A stretch of 64,000 nucleotides of DNA. Source: an uncultured Bacteroidales bacterium (GTDB lineage: Bacteria > Bacteroidota > Bacteroidia > Bacteroidales > Bacteroidaceae). Each line of letters begins with the position of its first letter. The first letter of the stretch is position 1. Under the pieces are notes generated by a model, which was not told the DNA's origin, did not search any database, and saw only the letters and a list, made by a program, of their open reading frames with translations. This document shows positions 36,801-43,748 of the stretch, piece after piece. The DNA lies in NCBI GenBank assembly GCA_902763865.1, contig CACWTR010000012.1, forward strand, positions 126,158 to 190,157. Reading direction: 5' to 3'. Position numbers and translations under genes: made by a program.

Positions 36801-38408
36801 CCCTCCGCACGCTTCGATGTCTCCGCGACGGCCATCATGCTGGGCGAAGGCGTGCAACTCATCGATGCCAGCCGCTACAGTCCTGCCTCCTGGCACTGGG
36901 AACTGAACAACGGATGCCGTGCACTGACCGTCGATGAGCAGTCGCCCTACGTCGTTCCCACCGCTCCGGGCATCTACGATGTCAGCCTGCACGTCACCAA
37001 TCCTCTGGGCGAGAATACCCTGAAGATGGGCAGGTACCTCATCGTCAGCAACGACGACCCCCTCTCCTGCCTCAACTTCACGGGCACTGAGCGCCTGCAG
37101 ATTCCCTGCCCCTTCAGCGAGGAACAAAAGACACTCACCCTTGAATGGTGGATGCGTCCGCAGCAGTGTCAGGGCAGCGTAAGCCTCACCTCAGCCCAAG
37201 GGAGCTTCTCTACGTCGGTCGATAACAAGGGCGCTCTCTCCGTCAGCCTCGGCACCCGCACAGTCCAGTCGGCAGAGGGATATATTGTCAGTGACGAGTG
37301 GCACCACTATGCCGTCATTTACAATGCAGGCACAGTCCGGTTCTTCCGCGACGCCGAACTCTTCAGTGCTCCTGCTGCAAGGCTTGCCACCCGCCTGCCT
37401 GCCCTCGGCAGCATTACGATGGGCGAAGAGGGCTTCAAGGGACAAATCGACGAGGTGCGTCTCTGGGCGTCCGCACTCACCGCCGATGGCATCAAGGGCT
37501 ACTGCAACAGTCACATCGACGATGTCGCAGCAGCTCAGGCAGCCGACGGACTGCTGCTTTACTACGACTTCAACCAGAACGGCGGCGATGTGCTCGACCG
37601 TACCTCCGGCGGCTGCCACGCCCTGCGCATCGGCTTCGGTCCCGACGGCGATGCCTGGAACTCGGCCCTCGGCGTCTTCACCCTCGACACGCAGGCCCTC
37701 ATGCACGGTGACATCTCAGCCAGTTACCTCACGAACTACAAGAATCCCTACATCACTGCTTCCGGAACAGTTAATCCCAGCAACAGCAGCCGCTTCCAGA
37801 AGCTGGCAATGCGGACCAGCCGCTCCAAGTGGAGGGACGCAAACGCCATCGTGAAGGGCAGCGTCACGACGGGAGCGCACATCGACACCAGCCACCACAG
37901 CGACATACAGTTCGAGACGCAGTGGAGCGGCTTCGCCACGCCCCTGCTCGACTATCGCCTCTGGCAGCCCGTCACCCTGCCCGCCGGCAGGTATCGCTTC
38001 AGCATCACGCCCGGCGATGTCGATGACATGCAGACGAGCCGACTGGTGGCCTGCACTGGCAGCACGATGGTCAGCGATGCCGAATGCGAAGAAAAGGCCC
38101 TGGCCTGGTGTCCACTTGCCACGGGCAGCATCAGCTTCACGCTTCAGGAGGAGACCGAAGTCTCGCTGGGCATCATCGTGAACCTGACCGGCCAAAGCAG
38201 CTTCGGCATCAATGCCTTCAAGCTGGAAGGTGTCACCATCGAGCCTCTCACCCCCGCGTCAAATCCCGACGGCATAGCCCTCCCTGCCTCATCTTCCGCG
38301 CCAAAGGAACTGCAAGGCATCTATGACCTCTCCGGACGCAGAGTGAGCGCAGACAGTCTGAAACCGGGCATCTACATCAAGAATGGCCGCAAGCATACCG
38401 TCAGATAA
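33885..38408 (+). CDS. Secreted papain-like (C1) protein with LamG and PKD modules
   Basis: 1507 residues; signal peptide about 1-21 (LLLITCLMPSLSSMA). Residues about 75-345 are a C1 peptidase domain: FNQDGGSCGSAAG with probable nucleophile Cys95, NHALTVCGYDD (His266) and IIANSWGDGW (Asn302). The Trp usually after the Cys is replaced by Gly, as in other Bacteroidota members I recall. A LamG domain lies near 585-730 (WNHIAIVINGNILTLYVNG). PKD-like domains lie near 885-965 and 970-1052. A second LamG domain lies near 1058-1215 (EWHHYAVIYNAGTVRF). A jelly-roll-like C-terminal domain precedes the tail (IYDLSGRRVS ... GIYIKNGRKHTVR). It is likely a surface protease for glycoproteins; activity is inferred from the intact triad. 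Confidence 0.86.
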   Translation: MRNLKSLLLITCLMPSLSSMAQIEDYVLPDGKVVKIDRSVFPDLRYDVTPRPQPADYAARRKARRAKAQVQLPPYVYNGQDKYFPPIFNQDGGSCGSAAGVGYQFTHEINSYRDADASLPENQYPSHFTWLMAYQTSTTEGMAKGNGIPNVPTYGGRTYSRLFGPQTHDDPDYGWMQGYDKWYSAMWNRSAYDFSLAPTNTPEGRQELKEWLYDHSGDTSMHGGGVAGIGVAAYGTWAVIPSSPANKAAGVAGMKYVQAWGDTYNHALTVCGYDDRVEFDLDGDGKVGEADEDEVGAWIIANSWGDGWENKGFIYCPYKYSYAVGNDTWTWTPGAYVIRKDYRPLRTIKLLMDYSHRSELLLSAGIAENVNATKPEKTIPFEHFRYAGNTLGADPAPEVPMLGRWADGMHHEPMEFGYDLTDLTFSVDRTKPLKYFFIVKTKTGAIGSGQIYNASIINYEVENEGVEIPFEEKNVEIKNRGRETVISVIVPGEQLYPPVNLSYEDGVLVWTAPQPSSLTLTGYCVYEGPSLVAELPAGQTFFASDEHSPEAFTVRAVYQAGKYRQESAPTNPVLLMLPKHSTNHVINLNEAGITIPNAISEVMATATIEFWMRNDRNVNYSHQVGPGWGKFLFHNNSNGSLSVGWESNSTDRLNVGGVFTTLNKWNHIAIVINGNILTLYVNGVRKGAITSKTYSGLVAFGDLRFGNTGSNQGWIGGLEDIRIWRTARTQAEIRSNMHVRIAAPALHTDLLIYLPMVTIEQNGKTMLRELVSGKHASFSFGQWEIVASEEPSLDAPTAPTLTISEEEATHRAGVPFRLTAVTSLIATAWTWTLSGPALEPSQQGTVLHGISPTFNLPQAGTYNIMCTATYADGSTLTAEKEIVVDEGEAPVAAFDVVAAELPAGDRFSFINRSQGTGCIYQWSLPGAETEQLNGTNATALYPAVGTFPVTLTATNSYGTSSVTHEVTVRESAPSARFDVSATAIMLGEGVQLIDASRYSPASWHWELNNGCRALTVDEQSPYVVPTAPGIYDVSLHVTNPLGENTLKMGRYLIVSNDDPLSCLNFTGTERLQIPCPFSEEQKTLTLEWWMRPQQCQGSVSLTSAQGSFSTSVDNKGALSVSLGTRTVQSAEGYIVSDEWHHYAVIYNAGTVRFFRDAELFSAPAARLATRLPALGSITMGEEGFKGQIDEVRLWASALTADGIKGYCNSHIDDVAAAQAADGLLLYYDFNQNGGDVLDRTSGGCHALRIGFGPDGDAWNSALGVFTLDTQALMHGDISASYLTNYKNPYITASGTVNPSNSSRFQKLAMRTSRSKWRDANAIVKGSVTTGAHIDTSHHSDIQFETQWSGFATPLLDYRLWQPVTLPAGRYRFSITPGDVDDMQTSRLVACTGSTMVSDAECEEKALAWCPLATGSISFTLQEETEVSLGIIVNLTGQSSFGINAFKLEGVTIEPLTPASNPDGIALPASSSAPKELQGIYDLSGRRVSADSLKPGIYIKNGRKHTVR

Positions 38409-38433
38409 GTTCATGCGACGCGGTGCAAAACTA

Positions 38434-38513
38434 TTTTCATGACGTGAAAATTGATTTTCACGTCATGAAAATAGATTTTCAAAGTTTGAAAATTAATTTT
38501 CACGTCATGAAAA
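38434..38513. repeat. 21-bp-period palindrome array 2 (4 units)
   Basis: Units start at 38434, 38455, 38476 and 38497, with centres TGACG, CGTCA, AAGTT and CGTCA and spacers TTGA, TAGA and TTAA. The first unit is the exact reverse complement of the second. It lies 25 bases after the stop of the C1 peptidase gene. Confidence 0.93.
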
Positions 38514-38585
38514 TAACTTTATGACGCGTTGCGTGAAGTTTTGTGTGCTGCCTCTACAAGTTTTGTATCGCTGCGAGAGTAGAAG

Positions 38586-38616
38586 CCCGACACGTTAATT
38601 TGTGTTAACAGTCGGG
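38586..38616 (+). other. Hairpin upstream of SGNH hydrolase gene
   Basis: CCCGAC (38586-38591) pairs with GTCGGG (38611-38616), and inside it GTTAA pairs with TTAAC. No long T-tract follows directly. It could be a weak terminator of the preceding gene or an operator, as it lies 30 bases before the -7 box of the next gene. Confidence 0.4.
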
Positions 38617-38647
38617 TGCGGCTATGCGTTTTATCGTGGATTTTTGG

Positions 38648-38655
38648 TAATTTTG
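38648..38655 (+). promoter_or_regulatory. Possible -7 box of SGNH hydrolase gene
   Basis: TAATTTTG, 47 bases before the ATG at 38703. No convincing -33 box. Confidence 0.42.
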
Positions 38656-38702
38656 TAGCTTAGATATGCGAATCCTATCGTTGAAAGCTAACACAACCAG
38701 CC

Positions 38703-41552
38703 ATGAAGAAGATATCCTCACTGCTTCTGCTCCTGCAGCTTTGTATCGGCGTTGCAGCCCAGAGCCCCGACAGCCTGACCTTTGCCGTTCTGGGCAACTC
38801 CATCTCCACCTACTACGACTATCTGCCGGCGGGTTATGCCGTCTATTATACGCAGGACCGCGAGAAGAGCGTGGGTTTTCAGGTGGGCGATACCTGGTGG
38901 ATGCAGCTCAGCCGCATGTCGGGCCTGACCTTCCTGGCAAATGCGTCGTGGAGCGGCAGTCGTGTGGCAGCCGATGAGCTGAACAGCAATGCCCCTTTCC
39001 TGAGCAACCACCGCGTGAAAGCCTTGGGGCGGGCAGGCAATCCGGACCTTATCTTCATTGCCGGAGGGACTAACGACTGGAACGTAGCCAGGGTTCCCTT
39101 GGGTGAATACCGGACGTCGAACTTCACGGACTCCGTTTCGTTCCGAGGTGCTTACCAGCGGCTCCTGTACAAGCTGACGACCCGCTATCCGCAGGCCCGC
39201 ATCGTCTGCCTCAGCATCTTCCCGAGGGGCAACGGCGTGAACGACAAGAACGCAAAAGGCTGGTCGCAGGCCGATGCCAACGCCAGTATCAGGCACATTG
39301 CGCAGCAGTTCGGCCAGACCTATATTGATTGCACCGGCGTGGCATGGGGAAGCAACTGGGATTTCTATACCTTGGACCGCTTGCATCCCTCGGCAGCCGG
39401 GTCCACACTGCTGGCGCAGCACATCTACAATGCCTTGATTTCGCAGAAGGTCATTACACGAGCCTTGAAGCGGAAGGACGAGGTGGAGGAGGCCGAGCGT
39501 CTGCTCGACATCAGCTTCACGGCGGATGGCATCGTCAACAACGGAACCTACGATGCCTGCAAGGTCGGCAAGCATGGCGGCGCCACCACCTTCTACGATG
39601 CCGCCCGCAACGTCTATTATGGTTGCGCAAAAGCAAAGGCCACCGACTATTTCTATGCCACCTACGACGATGATTCTCCCCTGGCCGAAGCCTTCAACAG
39701 GGGCGTGACGTGGGAGATGCTGGTGCGGCTCGACGGCCTGGCTGACCACAGCGGGAGCATCAGTCGCACTTGCATCCTGGGCAACGAGGCAAACGGCGGC
39801 TGGGTGTTCTACAACTCCGAGCTGGCAAGCTGCTTCAGCTATGCGAATGCCAGCGGGGTCAGGAGCACCATGAAGAGTATTGCCGGCGACTCCATCCTGC
39901 TGAGCGGCAAGTTCTACCATCTGGTCGTGACGATGGACCGCACGAGCCACGTCATGCGCTACTTCGTCAACGGCAAGCTGGTCTGCACCGGTACCCGTGC
40001 CGGCACCGACATGGCCCTGCCCCAGTGCGGCTCGCCAAAGGGACGGAAGAACATGTGGATATGCCTGGGCGGAGATGCCGTCTCCGGCATCTTCACCAGC
40101 GGAGCCGAGAACTCGTCGGCCTGCAGCTTCGTCTTCGCCCGCATCTACGACGGAGCCCTCTCGCAGAAAGCTGCTCAGGGCCTCTACAGCGACGAAGTCA
40201 GACGGTTCACCGAGTCACCCGCCGGGGGGACAGAACTGTTCCTGGACTGTGAGTTCACTCCGGACGGGACCTTCAACCATGCGCCCTTCTTCCGCGACAA
40301 GTCGGTTGTCATGATGGGCGAGGTGCCGGTCACCTACAATCCCGACATCAACCTCTACGAGGCCAAGTTCAGCAGGACGCGGACGCAGTTCTTCAAGTAC
40401 CTCATCGGCGACAGCCCCGACATCATGAACCAGCTCTCGGATGCCTACAGCGTCGAGGTCTTCTGCCGCAGCACCGAGGCTTTGCCCGCAGCAGCCATGA
40501 GGCCGCTGGGCTTCACGAATGGCTACGGATTCGGCCTGCAAATGAACAACAAGGGCAACATCGGCTATGCCACTACCACACAAGGCAGCAAGGCCGACGG
40601 GACACACGCCAAGACACAATGGACGTGGGTCGGTGCAGGCACCCTCACAGCCGACTACACACACTACGTCATCGTCTATGACCGCAAGGGCTGCCGCTCG
40701 CAGCTGTACATCAACGGCCAACTGGCCGACACCCGCTCCCTGACCTTCAAGGAGTGCCCCGTCTATGAGTGGGCACCCTCCACGTGGCTTGCCATAGGCG
40801 GCGACGCTTCCGGCAATTACGGACAGTCCACATCGGTCGGCAGCTACTCCTTTGACGGCGACGTGGCACTGGTGCGCATCTACGGACGTGCTCTCAAACA
40901 GGACGACGTACAGCAGCTGCTCGGCATCCTCGGCACTCAGGAACAGTCCTACACCCTGGGAACAAACGGTTACACGGCAGTCTGCCTGCCCTACGTCTGG
41001 CAGGTGCCCGAGGACTGCACTGCCTACATCGTCACTGAGATTGCCTCCCCTTCTGTCTTGCTGAAAGCCATAGCCCGAGCCGGTGAATACGTTCCCTACG
41101 GCACGCCCGTCCTTGTCCAAGGTCCCGCAAAAACCACCATAACGTTGAAGGCAGAGAACAAGGACAGCGCCCGGGCCTTCATGGATGCAGACGCGTCCGA
41201 CGGCGTCAACCTTCTCGTCGGCACCTATCCGGGCAGGACGATTGCCACGGGCGAAGGCTACTGCCTGAAAGCCACCGGCGAGAACATCTACCGGACCATG
41301 TCCTCCGTGGCATTGCCTCCCTTCAGCTGCTACATGCCCTCTGCTGAGAAGCGGACTTACTTCAAGCTTGAGGAAACCACAGACGGAATATCAGAATGTC
41401 CTGAATACCATGACTACTCGGAATACTCAGAATACGCCGGTGCTATCTATGACCTCAGCGGTTGCAAAGTCGAAAACCGTAAATCGTCGAATCCCCAATT
41501 ATTACCCAAGGGCATCTATATCTTCGGAGGCAGGAAGATAATAGTGAAATAA
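38703..41552 (+). CDS. Secreted SGNH/GDSL hydrolase with two LamG domains
   Basis: 949 residues; signal peptide about 1-19 (LLLLLQLCIGVAA). The SGNH hydrolase covers about 25-250: block I VLGNSIS with the nucleophile Ser, NASWSGSRV, IAGGTNDWN, and LDRLHPSAAG with the Asp and His. These motifs fit a carbohydrate esterase. Two LamG-type domains follow, near 260-500 (KFYHLVVTMDRTSHVMRYFVNG) and 515-745 (THYVIVYDRKGCRSQLYING). A domain near 750-900 (YTAVCLPYVWQVPEDCTAYIV) is of a type common before sorting tails. The linker (ECPEYHDYSEYSEYAG) is encoded by repeated GGAATACTC-like words. The tail is IYDLSGCKVEN ... GIYIFGGRKIIVK. It stands alone between arrays with no co-oriented neighbour within 290 bases on either side. 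Confidence 0.86.
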   Translation: MKKISSLLLLLQLCIGVAAQSPDSLTFAVLGNSISTYYDYLPAGYAVYYTQDREKSVGFQVGDTWWMQLSRMSGLTFLANASWSGSRVAADELNSNAPFLSNHRVKALGRAGNPDLIFIAGGTNDWNVARVPLGEYRTSNFTDSVSFRGAYQRLLYKLTTRYPQARIVCLSIFPRGNGVNDKNAKGWSQADANASIRHIAQQFGQTYIDCTGVAWGSNWDFYTLDRLHPSAAGSTLLAQHIYNALISQKVITRALKRKDEVEEAERLLDISFTADGIVNNGTYDACKVGKHGGATTFYDAARNVYYGCAKAKATDYFYATYDDDSPLAEAFNRGVTWEMLVRLDGLADHSGSISRTCILGNEANGGWVFYNSELASCFSYANASGVRSTMKSIAGDSILLSGKFYHLVVTMDRTSHVMRYFVNGKLVCTGTRAGTDMALPQCGSPKGRKNMWICLGGDAVSGIFTSGAENSSACSFVFARIYDGALSQKAAQGLYSDEVRRFTESPAGGTELFLDCEFTPDGTFNHAPFFRDKSVVMMGEVPVTYNPDINLYEAKFSRTRTQFFKYLIGDSPDIMNQLSDAYSVEVFCRSTEALPAAAMRPLGFTNGYGFGLQMNNKGNIGYATTTQGSKADGTHAKTQWTWVGAGTLTADYTHYVIVYDRKGCRSQLYINGQLADTRSLTFKECPVYEWAPSTWLAIGGDASGNYGQSTSVGSYSFDGDVALVRIYGRALKQDDVQQLLGILGTQEQSYTLGTNGYTAVCLPYVWQVPEDCTAYIVTEIASPSVLLKAIARAGEYVPYGTPVLVQGPAKTTITLKAENKDSARAFMDADASDGVNLLVGTYPGRTIATGEGYCLKATGENIYRTMSSVALPPFSCYMPSAEKRTYFKLEETTDGISECPEYHDYSEYSEYAGAIYDLSGCKVENRKSSNPQLLPKGIYIFGGRKIIVK

Positions 41553-41645
41553 ATAATCTTGCTGGATTTTGCCGGAGATATTTGGCATTTCCATCAAAAA
41601 TCTTTACACTAAGATTCGCCGCCACACGCAGTTTTTTTGATAAAT

Positions 41646-41720
41646 CCAGTACTTAGTCTTATAAGAGCGTAGACTTATTGCCATAAGTACACGTTCTTGT
41701 CGCCAACAAGCCACGTTGTT
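41646..41720. repeat. 22-bp-period repeat array C (4 units, degenerate)
   Basis: The cores CCAGTACTT, CGTAGACTT, CACGTTCTT and CACGTTGTT start at 41646, 41668, 41690 and 41712, an exact 22-base period. The linker ATTGCCATAAG between the second and third cores matches the TTGGCCATAAG linker of array B. Confidence 0.7.
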
Positions 41721-42008
41721 GCGACCATCTTTTCACAGCCTTTTTTGTGTAAAAGAGTGCTCTTCTTTGCTAAAAATTGATGTTTTGTGATATTGTGTTT
41801 GCGTTATGCTTCAAGAAGGTGCGCTGTAACCACCTGGTAATCAGCACGAATTCGATTTAAGCGAATTTCTTCCGTCAGGGGTGTCTAAGTGCCTCCAGAC
41901 GCTTAAAACGCTGCCAAAAAGAGTGCAGTTGCGAACAATTATTACATTCTGGGGTTATTGGCTGCCTCAATGACGTGTGCCCTGTCCTTAAATTATGTTA
42001 AATGTTAG

Positions 42009-42027
42009 TACCTTGCGATACAAGGTA
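42009..42027 (+). promoter_or_regulatory. Possible operator of padR-pspC operon
   Basis: TACCTTG and CAAGGTA form a perfect 7-base inverted repeat with a 5-base spacer, 14 bases upstream of the -7 box at 42041. PadR regulators often bind such dyads in their own promoters; this link is inference. Confidence 0.4.
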
Positions 42028-42040
42028 TTGTAATTATGCC

Positions 42041-42048
42041 TACCTTTG
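42041..42048 (+). promoter_or_regulatory. -7 box of padR-pspC operon
   Basis: TACCTTTG, 30 bases before the ATG at 42078. The -33 box is not obvious, which fits a regulated promoter. Confidence 0.5.
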
Positions 42049-42077
42049 CAGTGTCGAAACATGTTAACTGTTAGAAG

Positions 42078-42407
42078 ATGAACACCGACAACACAAAGTC
42101 TCAGATGCGTAAAGGGATGCTGGAATACTGCATTATGCTCCTGCTGCGACGGCAGCCCTGTTATGCCAACGACATCATCCAGCGTCTGCACGAAGCACAG
42201 ATGATTGTGATGGAAGGCACGCTCTATCCGCTGCTCTCGCGGCTGAAGCGCGACGGACTGCTTGGTTACGAATGGCGCGAGAGCACGCAGGGACCGCCAC
42301 GAAAGTACTATGTCCTGACCGACGACGGGCAGCAGGCGCTTGATCAGCTTGACGCGAGTTGGGAGGAAATTCTACGAACAGTGAATATATTAAAGATTAA
42401 GGAATAA
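42078..42407 (+). CDS. PadR-family transcriptional regulator
   Basis: 109 residues. This is a winged helix of the PadR type: MRKGMLEYCIMLLLRRQPCYANDI at the start, then MVMEGTLYPLLSRL-like recognition helix (here IVMEGTLYPLLSRL), the wing with GPPRKYYVLTDDG, and a C-terminal dimer helix. Length is normal for the small PadR subgroup. Only 12 bases separate it from the PspC-domain gene, a pair often found together in Bacteroidota, so it probably represses its own operon. The inducer is unknown; envelope stress or compounds sensed directly are the usual options. Confidence 0.92.
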   Translation: MNTDNTKSQMRKGMLEYCIMLLLRRQPCYANDIIQRLHEAQMIVMEGTLYPLLSRLKRDGLLGYEWRESTQGPPRKYYVLTDDGQQALDQLDASWEEILRTVNILKIKE

Positions 42408-42419
42408 GAATTAGGGATT

Positions 42420-43241
42420 ATGAAAAAGAACATCAGCATCAACCTCTTTGGTACATTATATAATATAGATGAGGATGCATACAACCTTCTGGAGAACTAT
42501 CTGAAGAGTATGCAACGCTACTTTGGCCGTCAGGAAGGCGGCGAGGAGATTGCCGACGACATTGAGCATCGTGTAGCAGAACTCCTTTGGAAGAAACGCG
42601 AAGCAGGCATGACGGCTGTCGACATCAATGTTGTGAAGGAAATCATCGACACGATAGGCAATGCCGAAGATATAGCAAGCGACGACGGAAACAAGTCAGA
42701 GAGTGGCTTCGCCTCATATAACAAGCGGGAGGGCAACAGGCAAGAGACTAACTTCAAAGAAGACTTCAAACACTTCGTCAAGGATGCGGAAAAATTCACA
42801 CGCGACACTTACGACAGAGGACGTGAGCATGTTCGCACACACCGTTTCTATCGTTGTGCAGACGACAAGGTGCTGGGCGGTGTCTGCTCAGGACTGGCAA
42901 TCTATTTCGAAGCAGGCAGTCCGCTTATCTGGCGACTCGGTGCAATTGCACTCACACTCCTTGGCATCGGTCTGCCTCTTCCTATTATATATATAGTAAT
43001 GTGGCTCGTGACACCTGCAGCCATTACACCGGAAGATCGTCTGCGTCAACAAGGTAAGGAAGTGACACCCGACAATCTTGTTCAGCAGGTAAAGAACGAT
43101 TCGGAGCCTGTTATTGTGAAGGACGAAAACAAGGGATGTCTCGTGGGTTGCCTCATCGTTGCGGGCATCTGCATTCTGTTGCCCTTCATCTTCTTCTTTT
43201 CCATTTGGGGAAAATTGCTGTTCGACATCTGGTCGTTTTAG
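42420..43241 (+). CDS. PspC-domain inner-membrane protein
   Basis: 273 residues. The N-terminal cytoplasmic part (about 1-95) carries the pattern ISINLFGTLYNIDEDAYNLLENYL common in Bacteroidota PspC proteins. A charged linker follows. The PspC domain lies near 140-205 (DKVLGGVCSGLAIYFEAG, then the membrane helix LGAIALTLLGIGLPLPIIYIVMWLV). A last hydrophobic segment near 240-262 (CLVGCLIVAGICILLPFIFFF) is a second membrane helix. PspC proteins sense or relieve envelope stress. The stop codon abuts the stop of the convergent gene at 43242 with no gap. Co-transcribed with PadR. Confidence 0.9.
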   Translation: MKKNISINLFGTLYNIDEDAYNLLENYLKSMQRYFGRQEGGEEIADDIEHRVAELLWKKREAGMTAVDINVVKEIIDTIGNAEDIASDDGNKSESGFASYNKREGNRQETNFKEDFKHFVKDAEKFTRDTYDRGREHVRTHRFYRCADDKVLGGVCSGLAIYFEAGSPLIWRLGAIALTLLGIGLPLPIIYIVMWLVTPAAITPEDRLRQQGKEVTPDNLVQQVKNDSEPVIVKDENKGCLVGCLIVAGICILLPFIFFFSIWGKLLFDIWSF

Positions 43242-43748
43242 CTAATCCTTCTCCCTTTGCTCTCTTTGCAACGCTTCCCAGCCGCTGCGGTCCTGCCATT
43301 GGACAAAGAGCGTCTTGAACTTGTCATCCCCAAGCCGCTTCTTGCCCAATGAGATGCGGGCATAGGTGGAAGACCATTCCTCGAGGTTCCGCTCGCGTGT
43401 GTAGTCCCATTTGCCGTACTTGCGGCGCAGCTGTTTGCGTATCTGGCTGGTCTTCATCAGCAGGCCGACCTCGTTGGGACCAATCTCCACGAACCAGACC
43501 GTAACGAGGTGCACGGTGTGGGACTGCGGCGTAGAATGCACCTCAATCCTTGCGCCCACGCCGTCGAAGAGGCCAGACAGGACGGTGCATTCGTCGTCCT
43601 CTTCCTCAAAGGTGAAGCCTTTGTCCTCGATGGCTTCGACAAATTCGTCCCTGTCACCGCCGAGTTCCACGCCGAGGAACACCGAATGTTGCTGAGCTGC
43701 GATGCCAAGCGACATAGCCAGCATGATGTAGAGCAACCGGAATCTCAC
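43242..43748 (-). CDS. Small secreted protein of unknown function
   Basis: 168 residues from a GTG start at 43748, whose bases overlap the TGA of the GH95 gene (GTGA at 43748-43745), which points to coupled translation. A signal peptide covers about 1-18 (LLYIMLAMSLGIAA). The mature protein is mixed: an acidic stretch EEEDDE near 45-53, a strand-rich middle (HTVHLVTVWFVEIG), and a basic, Trp-containing C-terminus (RRKYGKWDYTRERNLEEW, LFVQWQDRSGW). I do not recognise the family. Third gene after aroB and the fucosidase-like gene; similar small proteins in Bacteroidales sit in varied places, so the context says little. Confidence 0.65.
   Translation of the reverse strand: MRFRLLYIMLAMSLGIAAQQHSVFLGVELGGDRDEFVEAIEDKGFTFEEEDDECTVLSGLFDGVGARIEVHSTPQSHTVHLVTVWFVEIGPNEVGLLMKTSQIRKQLRRKYGKWDYTRERNLEEWSSTYARISLGKKRLGDDKFKTLFVQWQDRSGWEALQREQREKD

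Larger units (their letters stand above)
41553..42077. other. Intergenic region, 525 bp
   Basis: It holds the third 22-bp-period array (41646-41720), an inverted repeat (42009-42027) and a -7 box (42041-42048) for the PadR gene. Bases 41730-42000 show no recognisable gene or RNA. Confidence 0.7.
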
